Positions 42,200 to 51,864 of a stretch of DNA of 64,000 nt are shown piece by piece (the first letter of the stretch is position 1; each line of letters opens with the position of its first letter). The notes beneath the pieces were generated by a model. The model saw only the letters and a program-made list of their open reading frames with translations, was not told the DNA's origin and did not search any database. The position numbers and the translations under genes were made by a program. Source of the stretch: Pseudonocardia sp. 73-21 (GTDB lineage Bacteria > Actinomycetota > Actinomycetes > Mycobacteriales > Pseudonocardiaceae); NCBI RefSeq assembly GCF_001899645.1, contig NZ_MKVV01000027.1, positions 55,783 through 119,782 on the forward strand. The letters are read 5' to 3'.

Positions 42200-42472
42200 A
42201 TGGGCGCTCTCAGCCCCACCCACTGGCTGATCATCGTGGCCGTCCTGGTGCTGCTGTTCGGCGCCAAGCGGCTGCCTGATGCGGCGCGGAGCCTCGGGCG
42301 TTCGGCGCGCATCCTCAAGTCGGAGGTCAAGGAGCTGCACCCGGAGTCGAAGGACGAGCCGGCCCCGCCCGCGGCGCAGGCCCCGCCCGCGGCCATTCCG
42401 CCGGTGACGCCGGTGGTGGCCACCCCGGCCCCGGTGGTGGAGCCCGTGAGCACGGAGAAGAAGGCCGGCTAG
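42200..42472 (+). CDS. tatA: Twin-arginine translocase TatA-type protein
   Basis: TatA forms the variable-size pore of the Tat pathway for folded proteins. The 90-residue sequence has the short N-terminal helix ([20 protein letters not shown], including the FG-x-K-x-LP hinge), an amphipathic helix ([17 protein letters not shown]) and a Pro/Ala-rich tail. GGAGATAGG precedes ATG 42200. It is an orphan: tatC is not next to it, whereas actinobacteria usually have a tatA-tatC pair, so it may be a second copy. Its stop codon touches the stop of convergent dinB. Confidence 0.92.
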   Translation: MGALSPTHWLIIVAVLVLLFGAKRLPDAARSLGRSARILKSEVKELHPESKDEPAPPAAQAPPAAIPPVTPVVATPAPVVEPVSTEKKAG

Positions 42473-43669
42473 TCACCCGTCGTCGGGGAGCAGGGGCACC
42501 TCCAGCGCCGGTCGGCGACCGAGCTGCGTGCCGCGGGTGACCGCGCGCGACCCGAAGCGCTTGTGCACCGCGTCGAGCGTGACGTCCAGCTCCGGCCCCG
42601 ACTGCGCGTCGAACGGCAGGGCGAGCTGCACCGAGCGGTCGTCCTCGAGGTTGCCCAGCGACACCCCGAGCAGCGTGATGCCCTGCTCGATGATCATCGG
42701 TAGCGCCGTGGCGAGCAGCCCGCGGGCGGCGTCGAGCAGTGTGGCCGTGTGGGCGGTGGCCTCCGGCATTGAGTGCGACCGGGTGGCCCGGGTGAAGTCG
42801 GCGAAGCGCAGCCGCAGCATCACGGTGCGGCAGGTGCGCCGGCCGGCGCGCAACCGGCGGCCGAGACGGTCGAGCGTGCCCGCGAGGATCGCGTCGAGCT
42901 CCTCGGGGCTGCGCAGGCCCCGCCCCAGCGCCTGCTGCGAGCCGATGGAGTGGCGTCGCCCGCCCGTCTCGACGGGGCGGGGGTCGTGGTTGTGCGCCAG
43001 CGCGTGCAGGTGGCGCCCCGCGGCCCGGCCGAGCACCGACACCAGCGTGGCCTCGCCCAGATCCGCGACGTCGGCGACCGTGCGGATGCCCAGCGCGTGC
43101 AGCTTGCCCGTGGTGACCCGCCCGACGCCCCACAGCCGCTCCACGGGCAGCGGGCGCAGGAACGCCAGCTCGCCGTCGGGCGGCACCAGCAGCAGCCCGT
43201 CGGGCTTGGCCACGCCGCTGGCCACCTTGGCCAGGAACTTGGTGCGCGCGATGCCCACCGTGATGGCCAGCCCCACCTGCTCCAGCACGTCGCGGCGCAG
43301 CGCCGTGGCGATGTCGATCGGCGGCCCGGCGATCTTCAGCAGGCCGCCGACCTCGAGGAACGCCTCGTCGATGGAGATGCCCTGCACCAGCGGCGTGGTG
43401 TGGGCGAACACCTCGAACACGGCCCTGCTCGCCGCCGAGTACGCCTCCATGCGCGGCGGCACCACGATCGCGGACGGGCACAGCTGCCGCGCCTGCCGCC
43501 CGTTCATGGCCGTGCGCACCCCCCGGGCCTTGGCCTCGTAGCTGGCCGCGAGGACCACCCCGCCGCCGACGATGACCGGGCGGCCGCGCAGCCGGGGGTT
43601 GTCGCGCTGCTCGACCGACGCGTAGAACGCGTCGAGGTCGGCGTGCAGGATGGTGGCGTCTCGGGACAC
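42473..43669 (-). CDS. dinB: DNA polymerase IV (Y family)
   Basis: This translesion polymerase is 398 residues long. It shows the catalytic motifs LHADLDAFYASVEQ and SIDEAFLEV (metal-binding Asp/Glu), helix-hairpin-helix sequence LWGVGRVTTGKLHALG, a little-finger domain, and QLALPFD near the C-terminus, a good match to a sliding-clamp-binding motif. The GTG start overlaps a perfect mycobacterial-type LexA box, so it is likely SOS-induced. The polymerase copies past damaged bases at the cost of mutations. Confidence 0.94.
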   Translation of the reverse strand: MSRDATILHADLDAFYASVEQRDNPRLRGRPVIVGGGVVLAASYEAKARGVRTAMNGRQARQLCPSAIVVPPRMEAYSAASRAVFEVFAHTTPLVQGISIDEAFLEVGGLLKIAGPPIDIATALRRDVLEQVGLAITVGIARTKFLAKVASGVAKPDGLLLVPPDGELAFLRPLPVERLWGVGRVTTGKLHALGIRTVADVADLGEATLVSVLGRAAGRHLHALAHNHDPRPVETGGRRHSIGSQQALGRGLRSPEELDAILAGTLDRLGRRLRAGRRTCRTVMLRLRFADFTRATRSHSMPEATAHTATLLDAARGLLATALPMIIEQGITLLGVSLGNLEDDRSVQLALPFDAQSGPELDVTLDAVHKRFGSRAVTRGTQLGRRPALEVPLLPDDG

Positions 43670-43682
43670 GAACAGATGTTCG
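43669..43682. promoter_or_regulatory. LexA (SOS) box at dinB
   Basis: CGAAC-AGAT-GTTCG is a perfect inverted repeat that fits the actinobacterial SOS box (CGAAC-N4-GTTCG). Its first base is also the first base of the dinB GTG codon, so bound LexA would cover the transcription or translation start. Confidence 0.85.
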
Positions 43683-43705
43683 CACGACGCACCGACAAAG
43701 TCGCG

Positions 43706-44791
43706 TCAGTCGGGCACGCGCAGCAGGTAGTCGCCCATGTCCTCGTTCCAGTCCATCGTCACCAGCTCGCGGGCCCGGGCGGCCTTGGCGAACGACAGGA
43801 ACGTGTTGAAGCCGAAGCGCTTCTCGCTGAACCCGGGCTGCCGCTTGCGCAGCTGGTCCTTGAGCCCGGACAGCTGCGGGCCCGTGGACGGCGTCTGCAG
43901 CTCGCCCACCACGTCGACGAGCAGCCGGAACGCGTCCTCGTCGGCGGAGGAGTGCTCGGGCAGCGTGACCTCGGGATCGCCCTGCGCACTGCCCTTGCGC
44001 AGCTCCACCACCTGCTGGGTCTCCAGGTTGCGCAGCAGCTCGCCGAACCCGCGGAAGCCGTGGTCGGCCTCGTCGAACGTGGGGTCCTTGCGCAGGATGG
44101 CCCGCTTGAGCCGCGACGCCAGCACGGGCCCGTCGGCGTGGCGCTGCAGGCCCGTCAGGGTGCTGATGACGAGCGGGCCGACCTCGCGGTCCTCGGCCGG
44201 GAGGGCCGGCTCCTCGACCGGGGCGGGCTCCGGTTCGGGGGTGACGACCTCGACCCGCTCGCGCGGCGCGGGCCGCTCGCGGCGTCCGGGCTTGCGGGGT
44301 TCCTGCGTCGGCTCGACGCCGGGCAGCCGGTCGTAGAACAGGAACTCGTCGCACGCCGGAGGCAGCAGCGCCGACGTGGAGGACTGCACGCCGATGCCGA
44401 TCACCCGCTTGTCCAGCTCGCGCAGCTTGTGCACGAGCGGGGTGAAGTCGGAGTCGCCGGTGCAGATCGCGAACGTGGTGATGAAGCCGCGCTCGAACGC
44501 CATCTCGACGGCGTCGACGGCCATCTTGATGTCGGCGGCGTTCTTACGGGAGCCGCCGACCTTCTGCGGGATCTCGATCAGCTCGACCTGCGCGCGGGCG
44601 AGCAGGCGGCGGTCCTCGTCGAAGTAGGACCAGTCGGCGTAGGCGCGCCGTGCCACCACGCGCCCCCGCTCGGCCAGCGCGTCGGCGATGGGACCGAAGG
44701 CGAACGGGGACACGCCCAGCCCCTCGCGGGCGCCGATCGCGAGGTTCTCGTAGTCGAGGAACAGCGCGATGCGCTCGTCGTCGGTGATCAC
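43706..44791 (-). CDS. NYN-domain RNase-like protein with two OST-HTH (LOTUS) domains
   Basis: The 361-residue protein starts with a PIN-like NYN/LabA domain (ALFLDYENLAIGA; NAADIKMAVDAVEMA; CTGDSDFTPLVHKLRELDKR), all acidic residues expected for a metal-dependent nuclease being present. A Pro/Glu linker follows, then two OST-HTH/LOTUS modules (about 215-270 and 285-355, the second ending GFNTFLSFAKAARARELV) that in other proteins bind RNA. Its start overlaps the stop of the HD-oxygenase gene by 4 bp. The RNA target is unknown. Confidence 0.87.
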   Translation of the reverse strand: MITDDERIALFLDYENLAIGAREGLGVSPFAFGPIADALAERGRVVARRAYADWSYFDEDRRLLARAQVELIEIPQKVGGSRKNAADIKMAVDAVEMAFERGFITTFAICTGDSDFTPLVHKLRELDKRVIGIGVQSSTSALLPPACDEFLFYDRLPGVEPTQEPRKPGRRERPAPRERVEVVTPEPEPAPVEEPALPAEDREVGPLVISTLTGLQRHADGPVLASRLKRAILRKDPTFDEADHGFRGFGELLRNLETQQVVELRKGSAQGDPEVTLPEHSSADEDAFRLLVDVVGELQTPSTGPQLSGLKDQLRKRQPGFSEKRFGFNTFLSFAKAARARELVTMDWNEDMGDYLLRVPD

Positions 44792-45339
44792 GGCGTCACC
44801 GTAGCCGCACGGGCCACGGACACGACGGCCGCCGCGAACGCGTCGAACGGCGGCACCGGGGCGTCGTGGTCCTTGGCCGCGTCGTCCCAGCGCCGCACGG
44901 CCACCGCGTCGGCGTGGTGCGGGTTCGCCTCGAACGCCGCCCGCTCGGCGTCGCCCATCGGCCCGCCCTGCAACGCCAGGCTGTGCACCGAGGCGGGGGA
45001 GAGCACGGCGGCGTACGCGGGGTCGACGGCGCAGAGATAACGCTTCGCGGCCACGTGCAGCCGCACCGGCTCGGTGACCGACGGCGGGAACCAGCGGGCG
45101 AGCAGCTCGGCGCCCGCGTCGTCGTGGTGGTTGTCGTGCCCGCCCATCGGATCGGCCGCGCCGAAGTGGCCCACGTCGTGCAGCACGGCGGCGACGACGA
45201 GGTGGTCGGGTGCACCGGCCGCCAGGGCCAGCGCACCGGCCTGCAGCATGTGCACGGCCTGGGTGACGTCCTCCCCGAGGTACGCGCTCGCCCCGTCGCT
45301 CTCGAACATCTCCCGCAGCAGGGTGACGAGGTCGTCCAC
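44788..45339 (-). CDS. PhnZ-like HD-domain oxygenase
   Basis: This 183-residue HD protein has VAAVLHDVGHF and HHDDAGAELL as metal ligands, and the strongly family-specific RLHVAAKRYLCAVDPAY and SPASVHSLALQGGPM of the phosphonate-degradation HD oxygenases. PhnZ uses a mixed-valence di-iron site to cleave 2-amino-1-hydroxyethylphosphonate to glycine and phosphate. No partner hydroxylase (PhnY) or phosphonate transporter is seen in this window, so the true substrate is open. The gene overlaps the NYN-OST-HTH gene, an odd pairing. Confidence 0.82.
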   Translation of the reverse strand: MDDLVTLLREMFESDGASAYLGEDVTQAVHMLQAGALALAAGAPDHLVVAAVLHDVGHFGAADPMGGHDNHHDDAGAELLARWFPPSVTEPVRLHVAAKRYLCAVDPAYAAVLSPASVHSLALQGGPMGDAERAAFEANPHHADAVAVRRWDDAAKDHDAPVPPFDAFAAAVVSVARAATVTP

Positions 45340-45383
45340 GATCGCTGACGGTACCGTCCGTGCCGGTCACGAGGGAGAGCCCG

Positions 45384-45941
45384 ATGCCGCGCCTGTCACC
45401 ACGCCGCCCCGCCGATCTCGACGGCCCCGAACGGGCCCTCTACGACGCCGTGACCGGCGGTCCACGGGCGCAGGGGCCGCAGCTGTTCCCGCTGGTCGAC
45501 GCCGACGGCGGGCTGCGCGGCCCGTTCGAGGCGATGCTGCGCAGCCCCGCCGTCGGCGGACCGTTGCAGGCGCTCGGCGTGGCCCTGCGGTACGGGTCGT
45601 CGTTGGCGCCGCGGGTCCGGGAGATGGCGGTGCTCGCCGTGGCCGCGGCGTGGGACAGCGCGTTCGAGCGGGAGGCCCACGAGGCGGTCGGCCGGCACGT
45701 CGGCCTCACCGAGGACGAGCTGGCGGCCCTGCGCGACGGCGCGGTGCCGGCCCTGGCCGATCCGGTCGAGCGGGCCGCGCTGGACCTGACCCGCGCGCTG
45801 CTGGCCGGCGGCCGCCTCGCGGACGCCGACTACGAGGCGCTGGCCGGGGTGCTGGGGGAGCGGCAGGTCTTCGAGCTGTCCACCCTGGTCGGCTACTACG
45901 CCACGCTCGCACTGCAGATGCGCCTGTTCGCGACATGCTGA
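45384..45941 (+). CDS. Carboxymuconolactone decarboxylase (CMD/AhpD) family protein
   Basis: This 185-residue all-helical protein fits the CMD family: RVREMAVLAVAAAWDSAFER, EAHEAVGRHVGLTEDELAAL and STLVGYYATLALQMRLF in sequence. The Cys-x2-Cys pair of AhpD-type peroxidases is missing; only a C-terminal Cys is present. It is therefore more like the decarboxylase/isomerase-like branch, and its reaction is unknown. ATG 45384 has GAGGGAG upstream. A perfect hairpin overlaps its stop codon. Confidence 0.82.
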   Translation: MPRLSPRRPADLDGPERALYDAVTGGPRAQGPQLFPLVDADGGLRGPFEAMLRSPAVGGPLQALGVALRYGSSLAPRVREMAVLAVAAAWDSAFEREAHEAVGRHVGLTEDELAALRDGAVPALADPVERAALDLTRALLAGGRLADADYEALAGVLGERQVFELSTLVGYYATLALQMRLFATC

Positions 45942-45977
45942 CGATCCGGGTCCGGTGGTCCGGGCCCGGATCGTCAG
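45938..45977. terminator. Perfect 13-bp hairpin between convergent genes
   Basis: CTGACGATCCGGG (45938-45950) and CCCGGATCGTCAG (45965-45977) are exact reverse complements with a 14-nt loop. It includes the stop codon of the CMD gene and probably also ends the DUF6069 transcript. Confidence 0.7.
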
Positions 45978-45993
45978 GGGCGGTCGGCGGCGG

Positions 45994-46479
45994 TCAGCGG
46001 CGGGCGGCGGCGGTCGCCGCGCCGGCGACGAGGCTCCCGATCGCCAGGCCGATCACCAGGTGGATGACACCCGCGGCGGCCGCGGCGGCGAGCGGGCCGC
46101 CGACGGCCAGGGGCAGGACGGTCGCGGCGGCGGTGGCGAGGCCGACGATCCAGCCGAGGTAGGCCAGCGGGCGCGGGGTCGAGACCATCAGCAGGTGGGC
46201 GAGCCCGGTGGCGACCAGGGCCGCGCCGGCGGCGGACAAGCACAGCAGGACGGTGGCGTGCGTGTCGAGCGCGGCGCCGCCGATCGGGGTGGTGAGGGCG
46301 GCGGTGCGGGCGGTGACGCGCACGACGAGCGTGCCGACGAGGCCGATGAGCGCGGCGACCACCGCAGTGGCGAGGCCGCCGGTCCAGAGCCGGGTGGCGT
46401 CGAGGACGGGCGCGGCGGTCGCGCGGGGGATGCGGACGGTGGGGGCGTCGGTGCTGGTGACGGCGGTCGCGGTGGTCAT
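45994..46479 (-). CDS. DUF6069-like four-helix membrane protein
   Basis: This 161-residue protein has four membrane helices, the first starting LWTGGLATAVVAALIGLVG and the last ending VIHLVIGLAIGSLV, with a short polar N-terminus. The pattern fits the DUF6069 family; no function is known. ATG 46479 has GAGAGA upstream. It lies just downstream of a histidine kinase gene on the same strand, 97 bp away, and may be part of its transcript. Confidence 0.7.
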   Translation of the reverse strand: MTTATAVTSTDAPTVRIPRATAAPVLDATRLWTGGLATAVVAALIGLVGTLVVRVTARTAALTTPIGGAALDTHATVLLCLSAAGAALVATGLAHLLMVSTPRPLAYLGWIVGLATAAATVLPLAVGGPLAAAAAAGVIHLVIGLAIGSLVAGAATAAARR

Positions 46480-46576
46480 GACGGTGTCTCTCTTCGTGGG
46501 GTTCCGGTGGGGCTCGCTGCCCCGATGACTCCACGATGCGCCCGATCCCGGGCCGCCACCGTCGGCCGGCCGGGCC

Positions 46577-47857
46577 TCATGCGGGGCGAGCCGGGGGTCC
46601 ACCGATCGGGGGACAGGGCAGCTCCACCGTCATGACCGTGCCCGGGTTTCCCGGTTCGGCCCACAGCCGGCCGCCGGCGGCGTCGATCCGGACGGTGTGG
46701 GAGGCGAGCCCGATGTGGCCGCGGCCCAGCGCCTCCTCGGCCGGGCGTTCCGGCATCCCGACGCCGTCGTCCGCCACGACCAGCCGGGCCTTTCCATCCA
46801 CAGTGGACACGGTGACGGTGGCGGTGCGGGCCTTCGCGTGCTCGGCCACGTTGGCCAGCAGCTCCCGCGCGGTGCGGAAGAGCAGCGCGTCGACCGGGGT
46901 GCGCAGGTCGTCGGGCCAGCCCGTCGTGTCGACCTCGGCGCTGAACCCGCCACGGGCGGCGGCCTCCCGGGCCAGGTCGCGCACGGCGGCCGGCAGCCCG
47001 GCCCGGGCGAGCACGGCCGGGTGCAGCTCCGCGACCGTCGAGCGCAGCAGGCGGACCGACTCGCCCAGCGCCTGCTCCAGCCGCGCGAACGCCTCCTGGT
47101 CGCCGCTCTCGCGGGCGTCCTCGAGGTCGTGGCGCGCGGCCAGCACGTACTGCAGGGCGCCGTCGTGCAGGTGCTCCGAGAGCTCACGGCGTTCCCGCTG
47201 CTCGATGCCGGCCAGCTCGGCGAGCAGCTGCGTACGGGTGGCGACGAGCCCGCCGATCGTCCGCACGCGGGAGCGCTGGATGCGGGAGAGCCCGACACAG
47301 CCCGCCGCCACCCCCGCCGCGATCGCCGTCCGCAGCAGCACCGACGCCCACGGCTCGACGTTCGACTCGCGCGTGGCGATGCCCGCCACCAGGTACACGA
47401 GCACGGTCGGGACGACCACCGCCGCGCACACCAGCGGCCGCAGCTGGGTGGCGGCCAGCACCGGGACCAGCAGGAACCCGACGGTGACGACGTCGGAGGT
47501 CCAGCTGTCGGGGGTGGCGATGCCGGTGATCAGGGTGAGCGCACCCAGCACCAGCACGTCGACGAACAGCGCGAGCCACGCCAGCCGCAGGTCCGACGCG
47601 CGGGCCTGCCGCGTCCAGACCGCGACGGTGAGCGTCCACAGTGCATAGCCCGCGAGGATCACGACGCAGGCGGTGCGGCCCGCCGCCGGCGGCACGGTGA
47701 CCAGCGTCAGGACGAGGAACGCCAGAAGCACCCAGCGCAGGGCCACCTGCAACCGCACGCCGCGCCGGGCGTGCTCGACGGCCACTTCGACAACGGGGTC
47801 GACAACGGGGTCGACAACGGGCTCGACAACGGGCTCGACGACCTCGGGCGATGTCAT
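46577..47857 (-). CDS. Two-component sensor histidine kinase (HisKA_3) with repeat-encoded N-terminus
   Basis: This 426-residue kinase begins with an acidic VVEP/VVDP repeat encoded by four 12-bp DNA repeats, followed by about six membrane helices (residues 35-195). Then come the phosphorylation motif RRELSEHLHDGALQYVLAAR and a HATPase domain (ARELLANVAEHAKARTATVT; DDGVGMPE; GHIGLASHTVR). It is divergent from its response regulator with only 30 bp between the start codons, so the pair shares a promoter region. The signal is unknown. Confidence 0.9.
   Translation of the reverse strand: MTSPEVVEPVVEPVVDPVVDPVVEVAVEHARRGVRLQVALRWVLLAFLVLTLVTVPPAAGRTACVVILAGYALWTLTVAVWTRQARASDLRLAWLALFVDVLVLGALTLITGIATPDSWTSDVVTVGFLLVPVLAATQLRPLVCAAVVVPTVLVYLVAGIATRESNVEPWASVLLRTAIAAGVAAGCVGLSRIQRSRVRTIGGLVATRTQLLAELAGIEQRERRELSEHLHDGALQYVLAARHDLEDARESGDQEAFARLEQALGESVRLLRSTVAELHPAVLARAGLPAAVRDLAREAAARGGFSAEVDTTGWPDDLRTPVDALLFRTARELLANVAEHAKARTATVTVSTVDGKARLVVADDGVGMPERPAEEALGRGHIGLASHTVRIDAAGGRLWAEPGNPGTVMTVELPCPPIGGPPARPA
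47787..47834. repeat. Four tandem 12-bp repeats in the kinase gene
   Basis: TCGACAACGGGG/C occurs four times in a row (47787-47834) and then decays. On the coding (minus) strand it gives the VVEP/VVDP repeats near the kinase N-terminus. Confidence 0.85.
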
Positions 47858-47887
47858 CGGGACATGGTGGCACCTATGCTCCACTCC

Positions 47888-48544
47888 GTGAGCGCTGGTC
47901 GAGGCGGTGATCCCCTGGTGCGCGTGGTGGTGGCCGACGACCACCCGTTCTTCCGCGACGGCGTCGCCCGCGGGCTCACGCAGAGCGGCCGCATCGAGGT
48001 GGTGGCGGCGGTCGGTGACGGGCGCGAGGCCCTCGACGTGATCCGCCGCGACACCCCGGACGTGGCGCTCGTCGACTACGAGATGCCCGACATCGACGGT
48101 CTCGGGGTGGTCCGCGCCGCCGTCCGCGACGGGCTGGCCACGCGCGTCCTGCTGCTGTCGGCCCACACGGAGAGCGCCGTGGTGTTCCAGGCGCTGCAGG
48201 AGGGGGCGGCCGGTTACCTGTCCAAGGACGCGCGCCGCGCCGAGATCGTCGAGGCGGTGATCGACGTGGCGCACGGCCGGACGGTGGTGCCCGCGGAGCT
48301 CGCCGCCGGGCTGGCGGGGGAGATCCGGCTGCGTGCGGCGGCGCAGGGCCCGGTGCTCAGCGAGCGCGAGCGCCAGGTGCTGCAGGCCTTCGCCCGCGGG
48401 CTGTCGGTGCCGCAGGTGGCGGCCGAGCTGTTCATCGGGGTGAGCACGGTGAAGACCCACACCCAGCGGCTCTACGAGAAGCTCGGCGTCTCCGACCGGG
48501 CCGCCGCCGTCGCCGTGGCGATGCGGCAGGGCCTGGTGGAGTGA
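47888..48544 (+). CDS. NarL/LuxR-family response regulator
   Basis: This 218-residue regulator has the receiver residues VVADDH, Asp in VALVDYEMPDIDG, Ser/Thr region LLLSAH and Lys in GYLSKDA, plus the LuxR helix-turn-helix (LSERERQVLQAFARGLSVPQ, then STVKTHTQRLYEKLGV). GTG 47888 follows TATGCT (47875-47880) and seven bases, so its mRNA is likely leaderless. It pairs with the divergent kinase. Its stop codon abuts the stop of the convergent peptidoglycan-binding gene. Confidence 0.92.
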   Translation: MSAGRGGDPLVRVVVADDHPFFRDGVARGLTQSGRIEVVAAVGDGREALDVIRRDTPDVALVDYEMPDIDGLGVVRAAVRDGLATRVLLLSAHTESAVVFQALQEGAAGYLSKDARRAEIVEAVIDVAHGRTVVPAELAAGLAGEIRLRAAAQGPVLSERERQVLQAFARGLSVPQVAAELFIGVSTVKTHTQRLYEKLGVSDRAAAVAVAMRQGLVE

Positions 48545-49024
48545 TCAGTTCCCCATCTGGTTGTTGCCGTTCGCCAGGAAGTTGGCCAGCGCGGCCTGCG
48601 TGGCGGCGTTCATGGTGCCCGTCTGCGGCAGGTGGGCGTCGCGCTGCAGGTAGGTGATGGCCTGCGTCGTCTGGCTCGTCATCGTGCCGGTGACGGGGCC
48701 CTCGTAGTAGTTCAGCTGCCCGAGCTCGCGCTGCAGGGTCTCGATCGCGGCCGACGGGGCGACGGGGTGCACGGGCGTGACCGGAGTGACGTGGTGGTGC
48801 GTGCCCGACCCGGACGGCACGACGACCTGGGCCGACGAGCTCGGCGCGGCGGCCGGGACGGAGGCGGCGGGGGCGGTGCTCCCGAGGCCGAGGACGACGC
48901 CCGCGGTGATGCCCGCGCCGGCCAGCAGGGCGGCGGTGGCGAGTACGACGGTGCGGGTGCGGGAGGTGGCGGCGGAGGTCTGGACGGCGGGGGTCTGGAC
49001 GGCGGGGGTCTGGGTGGTGCTCAT
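48545..49024 (-). CDS. Membrane-anchored peptidoglycan-binding-domain protein
   Basis: The 159-residue protein has a Thr/Gln-rich cytoplasmic start with three TPAVQT-like repeats, one membrane helix (about 33-54), an Ala/Ser/Pro/His linker and a C-terminal PG_binding_1 domain (ETLQRELGQLNYYEGPVTGT; TQAITYLQRDAHLPQTGTMN). It is therefore likely to be anchored in the membrane and bind the cell wall. GAAGGGAA lies upstream of ATG 49024. It is next to a two-component system that may control it; that link is inference. Confidence 0.82.
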   Translation of the reverse strand: MSTTQTPAVQTPAVQTSAATSRTRTVVLATAALLAGAGITAGVVLGLGSTAPAASVPAAAPSSSAQVVVPSGSGTHHHVTPVTPVHPVAPSAAIETLQRELGQLNYYEGPVTGTMTSQTTQAITYLQRDAHLPQTGTMNAATQAALANFLANGNNQMGN

Positions 49025-49231
49025 GATGATCGGTTCCCTTCGAGGTGTCCGGGGCGGTTGCTCCGATGCCTCAAGGTTCTTCCGATCCGGCCCGTTGCAC
49101 CGTCGGCCGGCCGGGCCCCGCACCGGATGATGCGGGTGTCGGGCGATCGGGGGACACGCCGTCGCTCGAACGGCACACCACGGCTGCTCGGGGCCCGGCG
49201 GACGGCAACCAGGTGCCGTCCGACCGCGGAA

Positions 49232-49271
49232 ACGCCGCGGGCCCCGAGCTGCTGCTCGGGGCCCGCGGCGT
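49232..49271 (-). terminator. Strong hairpin downstream of sigA
   Basis: ACGCCGCGGGCCCCGAGC (49232-49249) and its exact reverse complement (49254-49271) form an 18-bp stem with a TGCT loop, 10 bp after the sigA stop codon. No U-tract is present. Confidence 0.8.
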
Positions 49272-49280
49272 GTTCGGCTG

Positions 49281-50732
<1,452 letters not shown>

Positions 50733-50876
50733 TAGGCCCTCTCGCTACTGTGCGCTCTGCCAGGGCCGGACGTGAAAGGCGTGACCCGGCCATCTGTCGA
50801 GATCGGTTCGAAGGTACCCGCCGGATCGTCGTCCGACAGGATGGTCGGAGGCGGTGCCGGAGCGAGGTACCGGGCC

Positions 50877-50882
50877 ATTGTA
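50877..50882 (-). promoter_or_regulatory. Probable -10 element of the sigA promoter
   Basis: ATTGTA on the plus strand reads TACAAT on the minus strand, one base from the ideal -10. It lies about 145 bp before the sigA GTG codon, giving a long 5' leader. The hexamer 17 bp further upstream (GCGAAC) is a poor -35. Confidence 0.5.
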
Positions 50883-50979
50883 GCTGCGTGTTCCGGGTGG
50901 TTCGCGCCTTGCTGCCCCCGCGCGTCCCCGAGCAGTGCCGAGGTGCCCCCCGCCGGGGGCCCTGTGGTCGGATGGGGTG

Positions 50980-51855
50980 GTGACTGAGTCCCCTGGAGAG
51001 AACCCCGGTGCAGCAGCGCGGCCCGGTGCCGACGACCCCCGTGAGCTGCGACGGACCGCGGAGCTGGTGGCCGGCGATGCGGCCGCGTTCCTGCGGGGGC
51101 TGCCCCGTCCGTGGGACGGGGAACCCGGGCACGGCGTGTCGACGAAGAGCACGCCGACCGACGTCGTCACCGCGTCGGACACCGCGGTGGAGACGCTCGT
51201 GCGCGACAGGATCGCGCACCTCCGACCGGGGGACGCGGTGGTGGGGGAGGAGCACGGCGGGGAGGTGGCCGCGACGGGCGTGGCCTGGGTCGTCGACCCC
51301 ATCGACGGGACCGTGAACTTCCTCTACGGCATGCCCTGGTACGCCGTGTCGCTCGCGGCCGTCCGCGACGGGGTGTCGCTCGCCGGGGCCGTCGTCGAGC
51401 CCGCATCGGGACGGGTGTGGAGCGCGGCGCTCGGGCACGGGGCCACGTGCGACGGCCGCCCGCTGCGCGCGTCGGGGGTCTCCGACCCCGCGCTGGCGCT
51501 GCTGGGCACCGGGTTCTCCTACAGCCCGCAGCGCCGGACGCGGCAGGCCGCGATGGTGGCCGGGCTGCTCCCGCGGGTGCGCGACATCCGGCGGGCCGGC
51601 TCGGCGTCGCTGGACCTGTGCGCGGTGGCCGCGGGCTGGGTGGACGCCTACCTCGAGCACGGGTGCAACTGGTGGGACTGGGCCGCCGGTGCGCTCGTGG
51701 CGTCGGAGGCCGGCGCGGTGGTCCGCGTGCCGGGCCCCACCGGCAGCGTCCCGCCCGACGACGGGCTCGGGGCCGACGCGGTGTTCGCGGCCGCCCCCGG
51801 CATCGCCGTGGAGCTGGCGGCGCTGGCCCGGGAGCACGGCGCCGCCGGCGTCTGA
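50980..51855 (+). CDS. suhB: Inositol monophosphatase family protein (SuhB)
   Basis: This 291-residue Mg-dependent phosphatase carries GEEHGGE (first metal Glu), WVVDPIDGTVNFLYG (the D-P-I-D-G-T metal site) and WWDWAAGALVASEAGAVV near the C-terminus. Substrates of the family include inositol-1-phosphate and related sugar phosphates, and in actinobacteria it may supply inositol for phosphatidylinositol or mycothiol. Start GTG 50980 or 50977. It is divergent from sigA; the Mtb homologue Rv2701c has the same place, but ppgK between them is missing here. Confidence 0.91.
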   Translation: MTESPGENPGAAARPGADDPRELRRTAELVAGDAAAFLRGLPRPWDGEPGHGVSTKSTPTDVVTASDTAVETLVRDRIAHLRPGDAVVGEEHGGEVAATGVAWVVDPIDGTVNFLYGMPWYAVSLAAVRDGVSLAGAVVEPASGRVWSAALGHGATCDGRPLRASGVSDPALALLGTGFSYSPQRRTRQAAMVAGLLPRVRDIRRAGSASLDLCAVAAGWVDAYLEHGCNWWDWAAGALVASEAGAVVRVPGPTGSVPPDDGLGADAVFAAAPGIAVELAALAREHGAAGV

Positions 51856-51864
51856 CCGCCCGCG

